Source of the DNA: Salipiger mangrovisoli
GTDB lineage: Bacteria; Pseudomonadota; Alphaproteobacteria; Rhodobacterales; Rhodobacteraceae
Assembly: GCF_015223355.1 (NCBI RefSeq)
Contig: NZ_JADFFK010000001.1
Location: forward strand, 248,001-312,000
Length of the DNA stretch: 64,000 nucleotides
Direction of reading: 5' to 3'
Shown here: one piece after another, positions 47,768 to 57,187 of the stretch
Position numbering within the stretch: position 1 is the stretch's first letter
Layout: every line of letters begins with the position of its first letter
Position numbers and translations under genes: made by a program
Notes under the pieces: generated by a model
Databases searched by the model: none
Told to the model about the DNA's origin: nothing
The model's input: the letters and a program-made list of their open reading frames with translations, nothing else

Positions 47768-48579
47768 GCCGCTCCGGCGGATCGGCCGCAGGGCCACCGA
47801 GACAAGACAGCGTCCCCGGCACCGTGCCGGGGACGCTTTTTGTTGCGGCGGGCGGTTCTTGCGCCATTGGGGCGCTGATGTGGCGGGCCACGGGGAGGGG
47901 CATCGTCCGGCCCTGTCGAGGGCCGAATTGATGCCATATTTAACAAATTGATTCGTATCTCCTTGCGCTTGCGCGGCGTGGCTCTTGGCCAATCTCCGCG
48001 CGGGCCCTGGATTGGTTCTCTGGTGGCGACAGCATTGCCCGAAATCGGGCGGCGAGGCGGCGGCATCGCGGACCGGCGACGGGCACCGGCTCTGTTTCCT
48101 CGCAGGGGACAAAGCAAACGCGCGTTTGCGCAAGGCAGGCGTGAAATAAGCCGGATTTGCCAAGGTCACGCATCGGCACCGGCGAAAGTTGGAAACAATT
48201 TTTCGCCACATTCACGTCAGATTCACGCGGCCTTGCGCGATATTGGCCCTTGGTTCGTCACATCGCGCCACGCGAGCGCCATTTTTGACTTTGTTAACGG
48301 CCCTGCCGGATCTAAGTAGTTCGTTAAGCCCGACTGGGGGGCGACGAAGGACCGGCCGGGGGCGGCCGCCGATTTCAAGTCATCCGCGAGGATGTGACCG
48401 ATGGTCTCGGGAGGATGTGCCCGGCACCAGCAGGACCGCCTTTGCCCGCTGCCACGCGGGGAGGTCCGACGGACGCAGCGACGCGGGAAGGACGGAAGTG
48501 GGGCAATAGGGCGCTGCCGCGCCGCAAGCCGCTGTCGCGGTGCGGGGCAGGCCCCGTTCTGGTGTTGAAGGGTGTAACG
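47768..48579. other. 812-base region before the Hint-domain gene
   Basis: After the purS terminator (47810-47841), I see no gene. AT-rich patches at about 47930-47965 and 48190-48330 may be promoters. The last 250 bases before the Hint gene are GC-rich and could be a long leader. Frames on both strands are Arg/Pro-rich and lack support. Confidence 0.5.
47810..47841 (+). terminator. Intrinsic terminator downstream of purS
   Basis: A GC-rich inverted repeat beginning GCGTCCCCGG (11-12 bp stem) followed by TTTTT. It lies 43 bases past the purS stop and most likely ends the purC-purS transcript. Confidence 0.85.
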
Positions 48580-50691
48580 ATGGCTGATCTGTTTTTGAAC
48601 TGGGCGTCGCTGGGCGCATTTGGGACCACGCTGGCGGACACCTCCACCGGCGGCACATCGACCTCTGTCGACGCAGGCGGTGTCACGGTCGGCATCTCGT
48701 TCTCGGCGCAGGATGCCGGTGCCGAGGCCTTCACCGTGAACCACGACGGTTACGTGCCCGAAGGCTCCACGGTCGATCCGAACTCGCACCTCAAGCTTTT
48801 CGGCGAGGGTGGTGACGGCGGCAGCGTCTCCGCCACCTCGAGCACGGTGTTCGATTTCAGCTCTTCGAACGCGCTCTATGCCGATGAAGTACAGAACCTG
48901 TCGTTCATTCTCAACGACGTGGATGGTGGCGCGGGCTCCGACCTTGGCGATCTGGGCGGTGACAGCACCAGCACGGCGGGTGGCGTCGACTTCCAGGACA
49001 ACATCACCATCCTGGCCTATGACGCCGAGGGCAACCCGGTCGAGGTCACGCTGACCTCGCTCGGCAGCACCAGCACCAGCGGCGGCACCGCGACCGGCGA
49101 AGATGTCACCAGCTTCGCGGACGAGGATGGCACCGTGCTGGTCTCGATCGCCGGCCCGGTGTCGCGCATCGAAGTGGTTTACGGCAACGGCGGCGACTCG
49201 ACCCAGGGCGTGCTGATCTCGGACATGAGCTTCTCGACGATCGACGCCGAGGACAGCGATCCCATCGCCGAAGACGACAGCGCCGAAACCGACGAGGACG
49301 TGGCCGTCACCATCGACGTGCTGGCCAACGACAGCGACCCCGAGGGCGAGCCCCTGACGGTGGTCTCGGCCGAGGTCACCGGCGGCGAGGGCTCCGTCGT
49401 GATCAACGGCGACGGCACGCTGACCTTCACCCCGGCGGAGGATTTCACCGGCGATGCCGAGATCACCTACACGATCGAGGATCCGGCGGGCAACTCGGCC
49501 ACCGGCCACGTCGCGGTTGCAGTCTCGCCGGTGAACGGCGATCCGGTCGCCGAGGACGACCTGGTCACCACCGCCAACAACACGCCCGTGACGCTCGACC
49601 CGACGCTGAACGACAGCGACCCGGATGGCGACACGCTGACCGTCACCGGCGTGGGCGAGGCCAGCAGCGGCACGGTGACGCTGAACGCCGATGGCACCGT
49701 GACCTATGCGCCGAACCCCGGTCACTCGGGGCCGGATTCCTTCACCTACACGATCGACGATGGCAACGGCGGCACCGACACGGGCACCATCGTGGTCAAG
49801 ACCGGCATCCCGACCACTCCGACCGAAGGCGGGAACACCCCGCCGGACGCCGTGGACGACCTTTATCACACCACCGGCACTTCGACCGCGACCTTCGATC
49901 CGACGCTGAACGACAGCGACGCGGACGGCGATGCCTTGAGCATCACCAGCATCGGCACGCCGACCAACGGCACCGCCACGCTGAACGAGGACGGCACGGT
50001 CTCCTACACCGCCGAAGAGGGCTTCGAGGGCTACGATTCCTTCGCCTATACCATCGAGGACGGCCAAGGCGGCTACGACACGGCCTATGTTACGGTCGAG
50101 GTGATGCCCTGCTTCACCCCCGGCACGCTGATCGCCACGCCGCAGGGCGAGCGTCTGGTCGAGGATCTGAAGGTCGGCGATCGGGTGATCACCCGCGACA
50201 ATGGCATCCAGGAAATCCGCTGGGTCGGCCGCAAGGAGCTCACCGGGTTCGAGCTTGCGCGCCAGCCGCATCTGCGCCCGGTGCTGATCCAGAAGGGCGC
50301 GCTCGGCAAGAACCTTCCAGAGCATGATCTGCTGGTTTCGCCGAACCACCGCGTGCTCGTGGCCAACGACCGCACCGCGTTCTACTTCGACGAGCGCGAA
50401 GTGCTCGCCGCTGCCAAGCACCTGACCGGGCTTCCGGGCGTGGACGAGGTGGAGACCATGGGCGTGGCCTATATCCACTTCATGTTCGACCAGCACGAGG
50501 TCGTGCTGTCGAACGGCGCCTGGACCGAAAGCTTCCAGCCCGGCGACTACACGCTGAAGGGCATCGGCGACGAGCAGCGCGAAGAGATTTTCGCGCTCTT
50601 CCCCGAGCTCGAGCACGCCGAGGGGCTACAAGCCTATGGCGCGGCGCGGCGCTCGCTCAAGAAGCACGAGGCGCAGCTGCTGATCGGCTGA
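48580..50691 (+). CDS. Repeat-rich protein with C-terminal Hint domain
   Basis: A 703-residue, acidic Asp/Thr/Gly-rich protein. After an N-terminal region (1-225), three cadherin-like/Big repeats of about 90 residues follow (about 227-320, 321-408, 424-507), each with A-x-D-D near the start, then NDSD and a DGT segment. The Hint domain starts at Cys511 (CFTPGTLIATPQGERLVEDLKVGDRVIT), the residue used for self-processing in hedgehog/intein domains, and runs to about 660. There is no Sec signal; export by a type I system is likely. The start at 48580 follows GAAGGGTG. Confidence 0.9.
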   Translation: MADLFLNWASLGAFGTTLADTSTGGTSTSVDAGGVTVGISFSAQDAGAEAFTVNHDGYVPEGSTVDPNSHLKLFGEGGDGGSVSATSSTVFDFSSSNALYADEVQNLSFILNDVDGGAGSDLGDLGGDSTSTAGGVDFQDNITILAYDAEGNPVEVTLTSLGSTSTSGGTATGEDVTSFADEDGTVLVSIAGPVSRIEVVYGNGGDSTQGVLISDMSFSTIDAEDSDPIAEDDSAETDEDVAVTIDVLANDSDPEGEPLTVVSAEVTGGEGSVVINGDGTLTFTPAEDFTGDAEITYTIEDPAGNSATGHVAVAVSPVNGDPVAEDDLVTTANNTPVTLDPTLNDSDPDGDTLTVTGVGEASSGTVTLNADGTVTYAPNPGHSGPDSFTYTIDDGNGGTDTGTIVVKTGIPTTPTEGGNTPPDAVDDLYHTTGTSTATFDPTLNDSDADGDALSITSIGTPTNGTATLNEDGTVSYTAEEGFEGYDSFAYTIEDGQGGYDTAYVTVEVMPCFTPGTLIATPQGERLVEDLKVGDRVITRDNGIQEIRWVGRKELTGFELARQPHLRPVLIQKGALGKNLPEHDLLVSPNHRVLVANDRTAFYFDEREVLAAAKHLTGLPGVDEVETMGVAYIHFMFDQHEVVLSNGAWTESFQPGDYTLKGIGDEQREEIFALFPELEHAEGLQAYGAARRSLKKHEAQLLIG

Positions 50692-50766
50692 GCCACGACG
50701 CATCCACAAGGCATGCAGCACGTCGCGGGACGGCCGGTGGGGCGGTCACGCCGCGGCGGAAAAGAG

Positions 50767-50803
50767 ACCCCGGAGCGCGGTTCGCGGTCCGGGGTTTTGC
50801 TTT
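50767..50803 (+). terminator. Bidirectional terminator between the Hint and nucleotidyltransferase genes
   Basis: The stem ACCCCGGA/TCCGGGGT with a smaller CGCG inner stem is followed by TTTTGCTTT on the plus strand. On the minus strand TCTCTTTT follows, so it can serve both converging genes. Confidence 0.75.
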
Positions 50804-50818
50804 GCACCGAGGCGCGGG

Positions 50819-51433
50819 TCAGCAGGGATCCAGCGCTTCCTGGTTCTGCTGCCAGTCGTGCCAGGCCTCGGGCGTGTCCAGGTCGGTCAGCGCGCGGCGG
50901 CCGGGCAGGATCACCTGCCGCAGCCGGTTGCGGTTGCGCGCCAGAACGCTGCGCGCACCCTCGTCGCCATTCAGCATCTGGATCGCAGAGAAGCAATCGG
51001 CCGGAAACAGCACCGGGTGACCGGGCGAGCCATCCTCGGCGCAGCCTTGTTGCAGCGTGGGATGCGGCATGGCGCGAAACCCTTGCACGAGGCTCAGGAT
51101 ATCCTCTGACGTCAATTCGGGCATGTCGGCAGGCAGGACCACCAACGCCTCGGTTCCCTTGGGCAACATGCTGACCCCGCGGCGCAGCGAGGCGGACATG
51201 CCGAGCGCCGCGTCCGGCACCGCGACGAGCTGCACCGGAAGGCCCGCAAGGGCTGCGGCGCGCGGATGGTCATAGTCAGGCAAGGTGACCGTCACATGGT
51301 TGACCGCGCGCAGCGCTTCCTCGGCCTGGCGGCGCAAAAGCGCCCGGCCACCGACCTGCATCAAAAGCTTGTCGGCCCCGCGCATCCGGCTGCTCGCGCC
51401 GGCGGCGGGAATCAAAACGGCTATTCCTCCCAT
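50819..51433 (-). CDS. MobA/MocA-like nucleotidyltransferase
   Basis: A 204-residue protein with a nucleotide-binding N-terminus (LIPAAGASSRMRGADKLLMQV), the family motif VVLPADMPELT and the SPGHPVLF turn. Family members attach CTP or GTP to the molybdenum cofactor or activate other sugars and cofactors. The ATG at 51433 has AAGGAG five bases upstream; a longer frame is not supported. No other molybdenum genes are nearby, so the exact substrate is open. Confidence 0.87.
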   Translation of the reverse strand: MGGIAVLIPAAGASSRMRGADKLLMQVGGRALLRRQAEEALRAVNHVTVTLPDYDHPRAAALAGLPVQLVAVPDAALGMSASLRRGVSMLPKGTEALVVLPADMPELTSEDILSLVQGFRAMPHPTLQQGCAEDGSPGHPVLFPADCFSAIQMLNGDEGARSVLARNRNRLRQVILPGRRALTDLDTPEAWHDWQQNQEALDPC

Positions 51434-51779
51434 GGGACTCCTTATACAGCAAAGCCCGGAAACCCGACGGGATTTCTCGGGGGAGCGGAGGGGTGGGCGC
51501 GATCCCGCATCCTGGGCTAGACCGCGCCCGGACCTGCCGGGCGTTGGGCCTGCCCGAGTGAAGCCTAGCGACGCCGAAGCGCGGACAGGAAAGCAAATGC
51601 AGCAAATTTGCGAAAAAAGAGTAAACTGCGGGCGGCGGTTCCGGCTCTGCCGCCGCGTTTGCGTCCCAGGCTGCGCTTTCGCTCTTGGCGGGTGCCGGTG
51701 CACTGCTATTTCTGGATGAATAACCGCGGTGCGCGCAACAGTCGGCCCGCGGGCCTAGGAAAAGGGACAGTTTCGGACG
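51434..51779. other. Divergent region between the nucleotidyltransferase and HWE kinase genes
   Basis: A 346-base region between two outward-reading genes; it must contain both promoters. An AT-rich stretch at about 51595-51630 is the best promoter candidate. I see no gene or RNA in it. Confidence 0.4.
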
Positions 51780-52946
51780 ATGGTTCTGGCACGGAAATCG
51801 GAAGATGAGCTTGAGCGCCTCGCCGAGCTGCGCAGCTTTGGTGTGCTTGACAGCGGTACGGACCCGGCCTTTGACGAAGTCGTGGACCTGCTCGCCGCGC
51901 TGCTCGAGGTTCCGGTCGCGCTGATCAGCCTCGTCGACGAGAGCCGGCAATGGTTCAAGGCGCGTCACGGCATGGAGCCTGGCCAGACGCCGCTCGAGCA
52001 GTCGATCTGCGCCCATGCGATCCTGTCCGAGGACATTCTGGAGATCGAGGACACGATGCTCGATCTGCGCAGCGCGGACAACCCGCTGTGCTGCGGCACG
52101 ATCTCGGCCATGCGCTTCTATGCCGGCGCGCCGCTGGTCACCCGCAGCGGCCACAGCGTCGGAACGCTTTGCGTGCTGGACGACAAGCCGCGCAAGCTGA
52201 CGGCACAGCAGCGCAAGCTGCTGAAGGTCATGGCGGGGCAGGTGATGCGCCAGCTCGACCTTCAGCGCGCCCTGCACAACAAGGAGATCCTGCGCGAGGA
52301 AATCGACCACCGGGTGAAGAACTCGCTCCAGACCGTGGCCTCGACCATCCGGCTCTACCGCGCGCGCTCGCAGGAGGCCGAAACGCGCGAGGCGCTTGAT
52401 GCCATCGCGCGTCGGGTGGATTCGGTATCGCAGCTCCATGCCGAGCTGAACCTCACCTCCAAGATGCATTTCGTGCGGCTCGACACCTACCTGTCGCGCG
52501 TCGCGACGCTGCTTCAGCGGCACGCGTCGCTTCAGGTGCAATTCGAGGTCGATGTGCCGCGGATCGAGGTGGAATCGCGGGTTGCCGCCTCGATCGGGGT
52601 GGTGGCCAACGAATTTGCCGCCAACGCGATGAAATACGCCTTCCACGAGGGGGGCGCGGCGCCGGAGATCCGTTTCGAGATGCGCCCCGCAGGGGTGAAT
52701 CGCATCCTCTTCACCTGCCGCGACAATGGCACCGGGCCGGTGCCGGGATCGACGCTGGATGCGCTGGCCTCGACCGCGCTCGGCGCGCGGCTGCTCGAGG
52801 CGGCGGTGAGCCAGGTCGGCGGCACCATCGTCGAGCGGCGCGAGCCTGGCGGCTACGTGCTCGAGGCCGAGCTGCCGATCGATCCGGCCGCCGACACGCC
52901 GGTCACTCCGGCAGAGGCTCCACGGGCCGCACCCGCAGCCGAGTGA
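51780..52946 (+). CDS. GAF-domain HWE/HisKA_2 histidine kinase
   Basis: A 388-residue soluble sensor kinase. A GAF domain spans about 20-165 (VALISLVDESRQWFKARHGM, then SICAHAILSE, GAPLVTRSGHSVGTLCVLD). The dimerisation/phosphotransfer region holds EIDHRVKNSLQTVAS with the modified His, and the ATP domain has VANEFAANAMKYAF. This type often controls the alphaproteobacterial general stress response or light sensing; no partner regulator is adjacent. Its 3' end overlaps the convergent CorC-type gene by 44 bases. Confidence 0.92.
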   Translation: MVLARKSEDELERLAELRSFGVLDSGTDPAFDEVVDLLAALLEVPVALISLVDESRQWFKARHGMEPGQTPLEQSICAHAILSEDILEIEDTMLDLRSADNPLCCGTISAMRFYAGAPLVTRSGHSVGTLCVLDDKPRKLTAQQRKLLKVMAGQVMRQLDLQRALHNKEILREEIDHRVKNSLQTVASTIRLYRARSQEAETREALDAIARRVDSVSQLHAELNLTSKMHFVRLDTYLSRVATLLQRHASLQVQFEVDVPRIEVESRVAASIGVVANEFAANAMKYAFHEGGAAPEIRFEMRPAGVNRILFTCRDNGTGPVPGSTLDALASTALGARLLEAAVSQVGGTIVERREPGGYVLEAELPIDPAADTPVTPAEAPRAAPAAE

Positions 52947-54231
52947 TCCGGTTGTTCTCGCGCTCCATGACCTCGAAGCGGAAGCCGTGGAAGCTGAAGC
53001 GCTGGCCGACGGTCGGGATCATCTGCGCCTCGTGAATCACCAGCCCGGCGATGGTGTTCGCCTCGTCGTCGGGCAGTGACCAGTCGGCGGCCCGGTTGAG
53101 GTCGCGGATCGTCATCGCGCCGTCGAGCCAGTACCAGCCATCCTCGCCGGCGCTGACCTGATGCTCGGCGTCGGGGTCGTGCTCGTCGGCGATCTCGCCG
53201 ACGATCTCCTCAAGGATGTCCTCGAGCGTGATCAGCCCCTCGAGCGAGCCATATTCGTCAACCACCAGCGCGAAGTGCGTGCGGCGGCGCAGGAAATTGC
53301 GCATCTGGTCGGCGAGCGTGGTGGTGTCGGGCACGAAGTAGGGCTTCATCATCACCTCGGTGATGCGGAAGTCGTCGAGCGCCGCGAAGCCGCGCTCGCC
53401 GGCCTGCGCCATCGTGTCGTACATGGCGCGCAGCAGATCCTTGGCGTGGACCATGCCGATGATGTTCTCGGGCTCGCCGCGGTAGACGGGCAGGCGGGTG
53501 TGGTTGCTGTCGAGGCATTGCTGCAGGATCGCGCGCGGCTCGGCCTCGGCGTCGATGCTCTCGATCCCCGAGCGGTGCAGCATGATCTCTTCCACCGTGC
53601 GTTCGGCCAGATCGAGCGCGCCGAGGATGCGGTCGCGGTCCTCTTTCTCGACCACGCCTTCCGAATGGCCCAGTTGCAGCGCCCCGGCGATCTCCTCGCG
53701 CACGGCGAGGATCTGGCTGTCGGGGTCGGTCTGCACGCCGATGAGCTTGAGCAGGACGCGCACCAGCGCACGGATCGCCGCCACCACGGGCGAGAAGATC
53801 AGGATCACCACGCGGATCGGCGGCGCGACCGTGGCGGCGGCCTGCTCGGGATTGGTGATGGCGTAGGTCTTGGGCAGCACCTCGGCGAAGATCAGGACCA
53901 GGAAGGTCATGATTAGCGTCGCCATGGCGACGCCACCATCGCCGAGCAGCCGGGTGAACAGCGCCGTGGCGAGCGACGTGGCCAGGATGTTGACGAGGTT
54001 GTTGCCCAGCAGCACCGAGCCGATCAGCCGCTCGTTGTCCTCGGTGATCTTCAGCGCCATGGCGGCCCCGCGCGAGCCGCGGTCCATCGCGGCGCGCAGT
54101 TTCCCGCGCGATGCGGCGGTGAGCGCGGTCTCCGAGCCCGAGAAGAAGGCCGAGAAGAGGATGAGCACGAGGATCGCGGCAGAGGTCATCCAGAAGGCCG
54201 CGTCGAGTGTTCCGGTGGCAGGGGCGTCCAT
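52903..54231 (-). CDS. CorC/HlyC-type DUF21-CBS membrane protein
   Basis: A 442-residue protein: the DUF21 transmembrane region (about 12-195, starting AAILVLILFSAFFSGSETALTAA), a pair of CBS domains (about 205-335) and a C-terminal CorC_HlyC domain (about 350-435, WYWLDGAMTIRDLNRA). The family is linked to magnesium and cobalt efflux and metal tolerance. Its 3' end overlaps the HWE kinase gene by 44 bases in opposite orientation. Confidence 0.93.
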   Translation of the reverse strand: MDAPATGTLDAAFWMTSAAILVLILFSAFFSGSETALTAASRGKLRAAMDRGSRGAAMALKITEDNERLIGSVLLGNNLVNILATSLATALFTRLLGDGGVAMATLIMTFLVLIFAEVLPKTYAITNPEQAAATVAPPIRVVILIFSPVVAAIRALVRVLLKLIGVQTDPDSQILAVREEIAGALQLGHSEGVVEKEDRDRILGALDLAERTVEEIMLHRSGIESIDAEAEPRAILQQCLDSNHTRLPVYRGEPENIIGMVHAKDLLRAMYDTMAQAGERGFAALDDFRITEVMMKPYFVPDTTTLADQMRNFLRRRTHFALVVDEYGSLEGLITLEDILEEIVGEIADEHDPDAEHQVSAGEDGWYWLDGAMTIRDLNRAADWSLPDDEANTIAGLVIHEAQMIPTVGQRFSFHGFRFEVMERENNRITRLRVRPVEPLPE

Positions 54232-54355
54232 ACGTCCGTCTTTTGTGTCTGAGAATGTTCAGACAGTTATGGGGCGCAGGACGCGTCGCTTCAAGGGCGC
54301 TGGGATAACGTTGCGCTCAGCTGCGTCCGCCGGTCCGGCCCGGCAGGGCGGTGGC

Positions 54356-54390
54356 GAAACGAAAATCGCCCGGCGCAGCCGCCGGGCGAT
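54356..54390 (-). terminator. Terminator downstream of ssb
   Basis: An 11-bp perfect stem (ATCGCCCGGCG and its complement), loop CAGC, followed on the minus strand by TTTCGTTTC. It lies about 45 bases past the ssb stop. Confidence 0.7.
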
Positions 54391-54435
54391 GTGATCAGGT
54401 TGGTCTGTAGTGCCGCGCTGCCAGAGCGCGCCGGA

Positions 54436-54963
54436 TCAGAACGGAATCTCGTCGTCGATGTCGCGCGAGCTGCCGCCACCGGAGCCGCCGCCATAGCCGC
54501 CGCCCGAGCCGCCGCCGTAGCCGCCGTCGTTGCCACCGCCGTAGCCACCGCCCGAACCACCACCGTAGCCGCCGCCGGACCCGCCGCCGAAGTCACCGCC
54601 GCCGCCGCCCTGGCGGCTGTCGAGCAGGGTGAGCTCGCCGCCGAAGGGGCGCAGCACGATCTCGGTCGTGTAGCGGTCCTGGCCGGACTGGTCCTGCCAC
54701 TTGCGGGTCTCGAGCTTGCCCTCGATGTAGACCTTGGAGCCCTTGCGCAGGTACTGCTCGGCGATCCGCGCGAGCGGCTCCGAGAAGATCGCGACCGAAT
54801 GCCACTCGGTGCGCTCGCGGCGCTCGCCGGTGTTGCGGTCCTTCCAGTTCTCGGAGGTGGCGATGCGCAGGTTGCAGACCTTGCCGCCGTTCTGGAAGGT
54901 GCGCACCTCGGGGTCCGCACCGAGATTGCCTACCAGGATCACCTTGTTCACGGAGCCGGCCAT
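54436..54963 (-). CDS. ssb: Single-stranded DNA-binding protein
   Basis: A 175-residue SSB that coats single-stranded DNA in replication and repair. The OB fold spans about 1-112 ([21 protein letters not shown], then [29 protein letters not shown]). A long Gly/Tyr-rich linker follows (about 115-165), ending in the acidic tip DIDDEIPF that recruits partner proteins. AGGGGA precedes the start. The linker is built of repeated GGGSGGGY-like units. Confidence 0.97.
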   Translation of the reverse strand: MAGSVNKVILVGNLGADPEVRTFQNGGKVCNLRIATSENWKDRNTGERRERTEWHSVAIFSEPLARIAEQYLRKGSKVYIEGKLETRKWQDQSGQDRYTTEIVLRPFGGELTLLDSRQGGGGGDFGGGSGGGYGGGSGGGYGGGNDGGYGGGSGGGYGGGSGGGSSRDIDDEIPF

Positions 54964-55215
54964 GTCATCCCCTTATTCTTGGTCGTATGCCTGTGTGTCG
55001 CGCGCATATGCGCATGTTTTTCGCATGACTGCGAATCCCCGCAAGCGGGGTGTTTGCACAGGTCTACACCACGCGCCCGGCCTCCCCAAGCGATCAATCG
55101 GCAGGGGTCGGCGCGCGGAAATCCGCCAGTTCCCCGGGGGCGCGCGCGCTGGCGCAGGGTCAATTTACCTGTATAGTCTCCGGACAAGGGAACAGTGAAG
55201 CGGGACAGGGACGTG

Positions 55216-55836
55216 ATGCGCAAGAACGCAACGCGCGCGCTGGCCGGAGTTGTGTGTGCTCTGGTGATGTCGGGAACTGCGGTGTCGGCGGAAGTGCTGT
55301 CATCCAAGAGCCGCGTGCGGCTCTTTTCGAAACAGACAGGCGTGCTCGATGGGCGCGCGGCGCAGCAATACAACAATTCGGTGCGGCTTCAGCCGAACCG
55401 CGTGGTGACCCCGACCAAATGGGGGCCCATGGGCGGCAACGAGGGGGCGGTGCCGACATATCGCGGCAGCTACCGCGGTCCCTATGCCGATCTGGCAAGG
55501 CAGGCGGCGCGGCGCAACGGTGTGCCCGAGGATCTGTTCCTGCGCCTGGTGCAGCAGGAATCGGGCTTCAACCCGAAGGCGCTGTCGCACAAGGGCGCGA
55601 TCGGCCTCGCGCAGCTCATGCCGTTCACCGCGCGCAAGCTCGGTGTCGATCCGCATGATCCCGCGCAGAATCTCGAGGGCGGGGCGCGCTACCTGATCCA
55701 GCAGTACCGCAAGTTCGGCTCGTGGCAGCTGGCGCTGGCGGCCTATAACGCCGGGCCGGGGGCCGTGGAAAAGCACGGCGGCGTGCCGCCCTATCAGGAA
55801 ACGATGAACTACGTGAAGGTGATCTGGGGCCAGTGA
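55216..55836 (+). CDS. Lytic transglycosylase (SLT family 1)
   Basis: A 206-residue periplasmic enzyme that cleaves peptidoglycan to 1,6-anhydro-muropeptides. A signal peptide spans about 1-25. The catalytic domain (about 95-195) has [21 protein letters not shown] with the catalytic Glu, and [12 protein letters not shown]-like sequence ([18 protein letters not shown]). I prefer the ATG at 55216; a GTG at 55195 adds seven polar residues and also has a ribosome site, so the start is not certain. Confidence 0.92.
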   Translation: MRKNATRALAGVVCALVMSGTAVSAEVLSSKSRVRLFSKQTGVLDGRAAQQYNNSVRLQPNRVVTPTKWGPMGGNEGAVPTYRGSYRGPYADLARQAARRNGVPEDLFLRLVQQESGFNPKALSHKGAIGLAQLMPFTARKLGVDPHDPAQNLEGGARYLIQQYRKFGSWQLALAAYNAGPGAVEKHGGVPPYQETMNYVKVIWGQ

Positions 55837-56016
55837 GCCCCGGTCCGCCGCACGTCGCGTGCGGGCTGGCGCCGCGCCCGGCTTGACGCAGCAGCGCGTT
55901 TCCCCGATATGCCTGAGCTAAAGGCTAGGGATTTGATCCCGGTCAAGGCCGGTGCCGGTGCATGCGGCCATGCTGATCGGGTCCCTGGGTCACGAGCCAG
56001 GTCACGGGAGAGCCCC

Positions 56017-57183
56017 ATGCGTCATGCAGCCATCCTTGCCTCTGCAGCCGTGCTCGCGCTTTGCGCGGGCAGCTTCGGCGTCCAGAGGCTCACGGCCGCG
56101 CCGGCCAGCTTCGAGAGCCTCGACGCGCTCGGCGAGGCGCTGTTTTTCGATCCCAACCTGTCGAAGACCCGCTCGCAGAGCTGCGCCTCGTGCCATGATC
56201 CCGCCTATGCGTTTGCCGACCCGCGTGGCGCGGCCTCGACCGGCGATGACGGCAGCTCGCTCGGCGATCGCAACGCGCCCACGGTGACCTATGCCGCGCA
56301 GGTGCCCGCTCTGGCGCGCGATGCGGAGGGGCGCTGGCGCGGCGGCCTGTTCCACGACGGCCGCGCGGTGACGCTCGAAGAACAGGCCGGGGGGCCGCCG
56401 CTGAACCCGATCGAGATGGGCATGGGTGACAAATCCGAGGTTGTCGCACGCCTGCGCGAGAATCCGGATTACGTCGCCGCCTTCGGCACGCTGTTCGGAC
56501 CGGCCACTCTAAGCGATCCCGAGGCGGGCTATGCCGCCATGACCCGTGCCATCGCCGCCTTCGAGCGGCGTCCGGAGTTCGCGTCCTTCGATTCCAAGTA
56601 TGACCGCTTCCTGCGCGGCGAGGCCGAGCTGACCAGGCAGGAAGAGCTCGGAAGGCTGCTGTTCTTTTCGCAGCAGTTCACCAACTGCAACCAGTGTCAC
56701 CAGCTTCAGCGCAGTGCCGTGGACCCGGCCGAGACCTTCTCGGACTACCGCTTCCACAACCTCGGGGTGCCGGCCAATGCCGAGCTGCGCGCTTCGAACG
56801 GTGCGGCGGCGGGCTTCGTCGACGGCGGGCTGATGCAGAACACGCATCTGACCGAAGACGGAAGCCCCGCGGACGAAGGCCTGCGCGGCGCTTTCCGCAC
56901 GCCGACCCTGCGCAACGTGGCGGTGACCGCGCCCTACATGCACAATGGCGCCTTCGAGGACCTGCGCACGGTGATCCTGTTCTACAACAGCTACAACACG
57001 CGCAACGCGGCGCGGAAGGTCAACCCCGAGACCGGCGCGCCCTTCGGCCCGCCCGAGGTGCCCGAGAACCTCGCCCCCGAGCTGACCGACGGTCCGGCGC
57101 TGGACGACAAGCGGGTGGATGCGCTGGTCGCCTTCCTCAGGACCCTGACCGACGCGCGCTACGAGGAGCTGTTGGCGCAGTAG
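56017..57183 (+). CDS. Di-haem cytochrome c peroxidase/MauG-family protein
   Basis: A 388-residue exported protein with a signal peptide (about 1-28) and two c-type haem sites: CASCH (Cys56, Cys59, His60) and CNQCH (Cys224, Cys227, His228). A later segment, FRTPTLRNVAVTAPYMHNGAF, is the usual MauG/CcpA helix. It probably reduces hydrogen peroxide in the periplasm or oxidises a partner protein. GGGAGAG precedes the start. It converges with the glutathione transferase gene with a four-base gap. Confidence 0.93.
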   Translation: MRHAAILASAAVLALCAGSFGVQRLTAAPASFESLDALGEALFFDPNLSKTRSQSCASCHDPAYAFADPRGAASTGDDGSSLGDRNAPTVTYAAQVPALARDAEGRWRGGLFHDGRAVTLEEQAGGPPLNPIEMGMGDKSEVVARLRENPDYVAAFGTLFGPATLSDPEAGYAAMTRAIAAFERRPEFASFDSKYDRFLRGEAELTRQEELGRLLFFSQQFTNCNQCHQLQRSAVDPAETFSDYRFHNLGVPANAELRASNGAAAGFVDGGLMQNTHLTEDGSPADEGLRGAFRTPTLRNVAVTAPYMHNGAFEDLRTVILFYNSYNTRNAARKVNPETGAPFGPPEVPENLAPELTDGPALDDKRVDALVAFLRTLTDARYEELLAQ

Positions 57184-57187
57184 TGTC

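Noticed and set aside
47948-48319. A 123-residue plus-strand frame upstream of the Hint gene
   Set aside because: Low-complexity Arg/Gly sequence and no supporting start; kept as non-coding.
48223-50616. A 797-residue minus-strand frame
   Set aside because: Antisense to the Hint-domain gene; its apparent repeats mirror the true repeats on the other strand.
54470-54610. Gly/Tyr codon repeats that look like a microsatellite
   Set aside because: They encode the flexible linker of SSB and are expected in this protein family.
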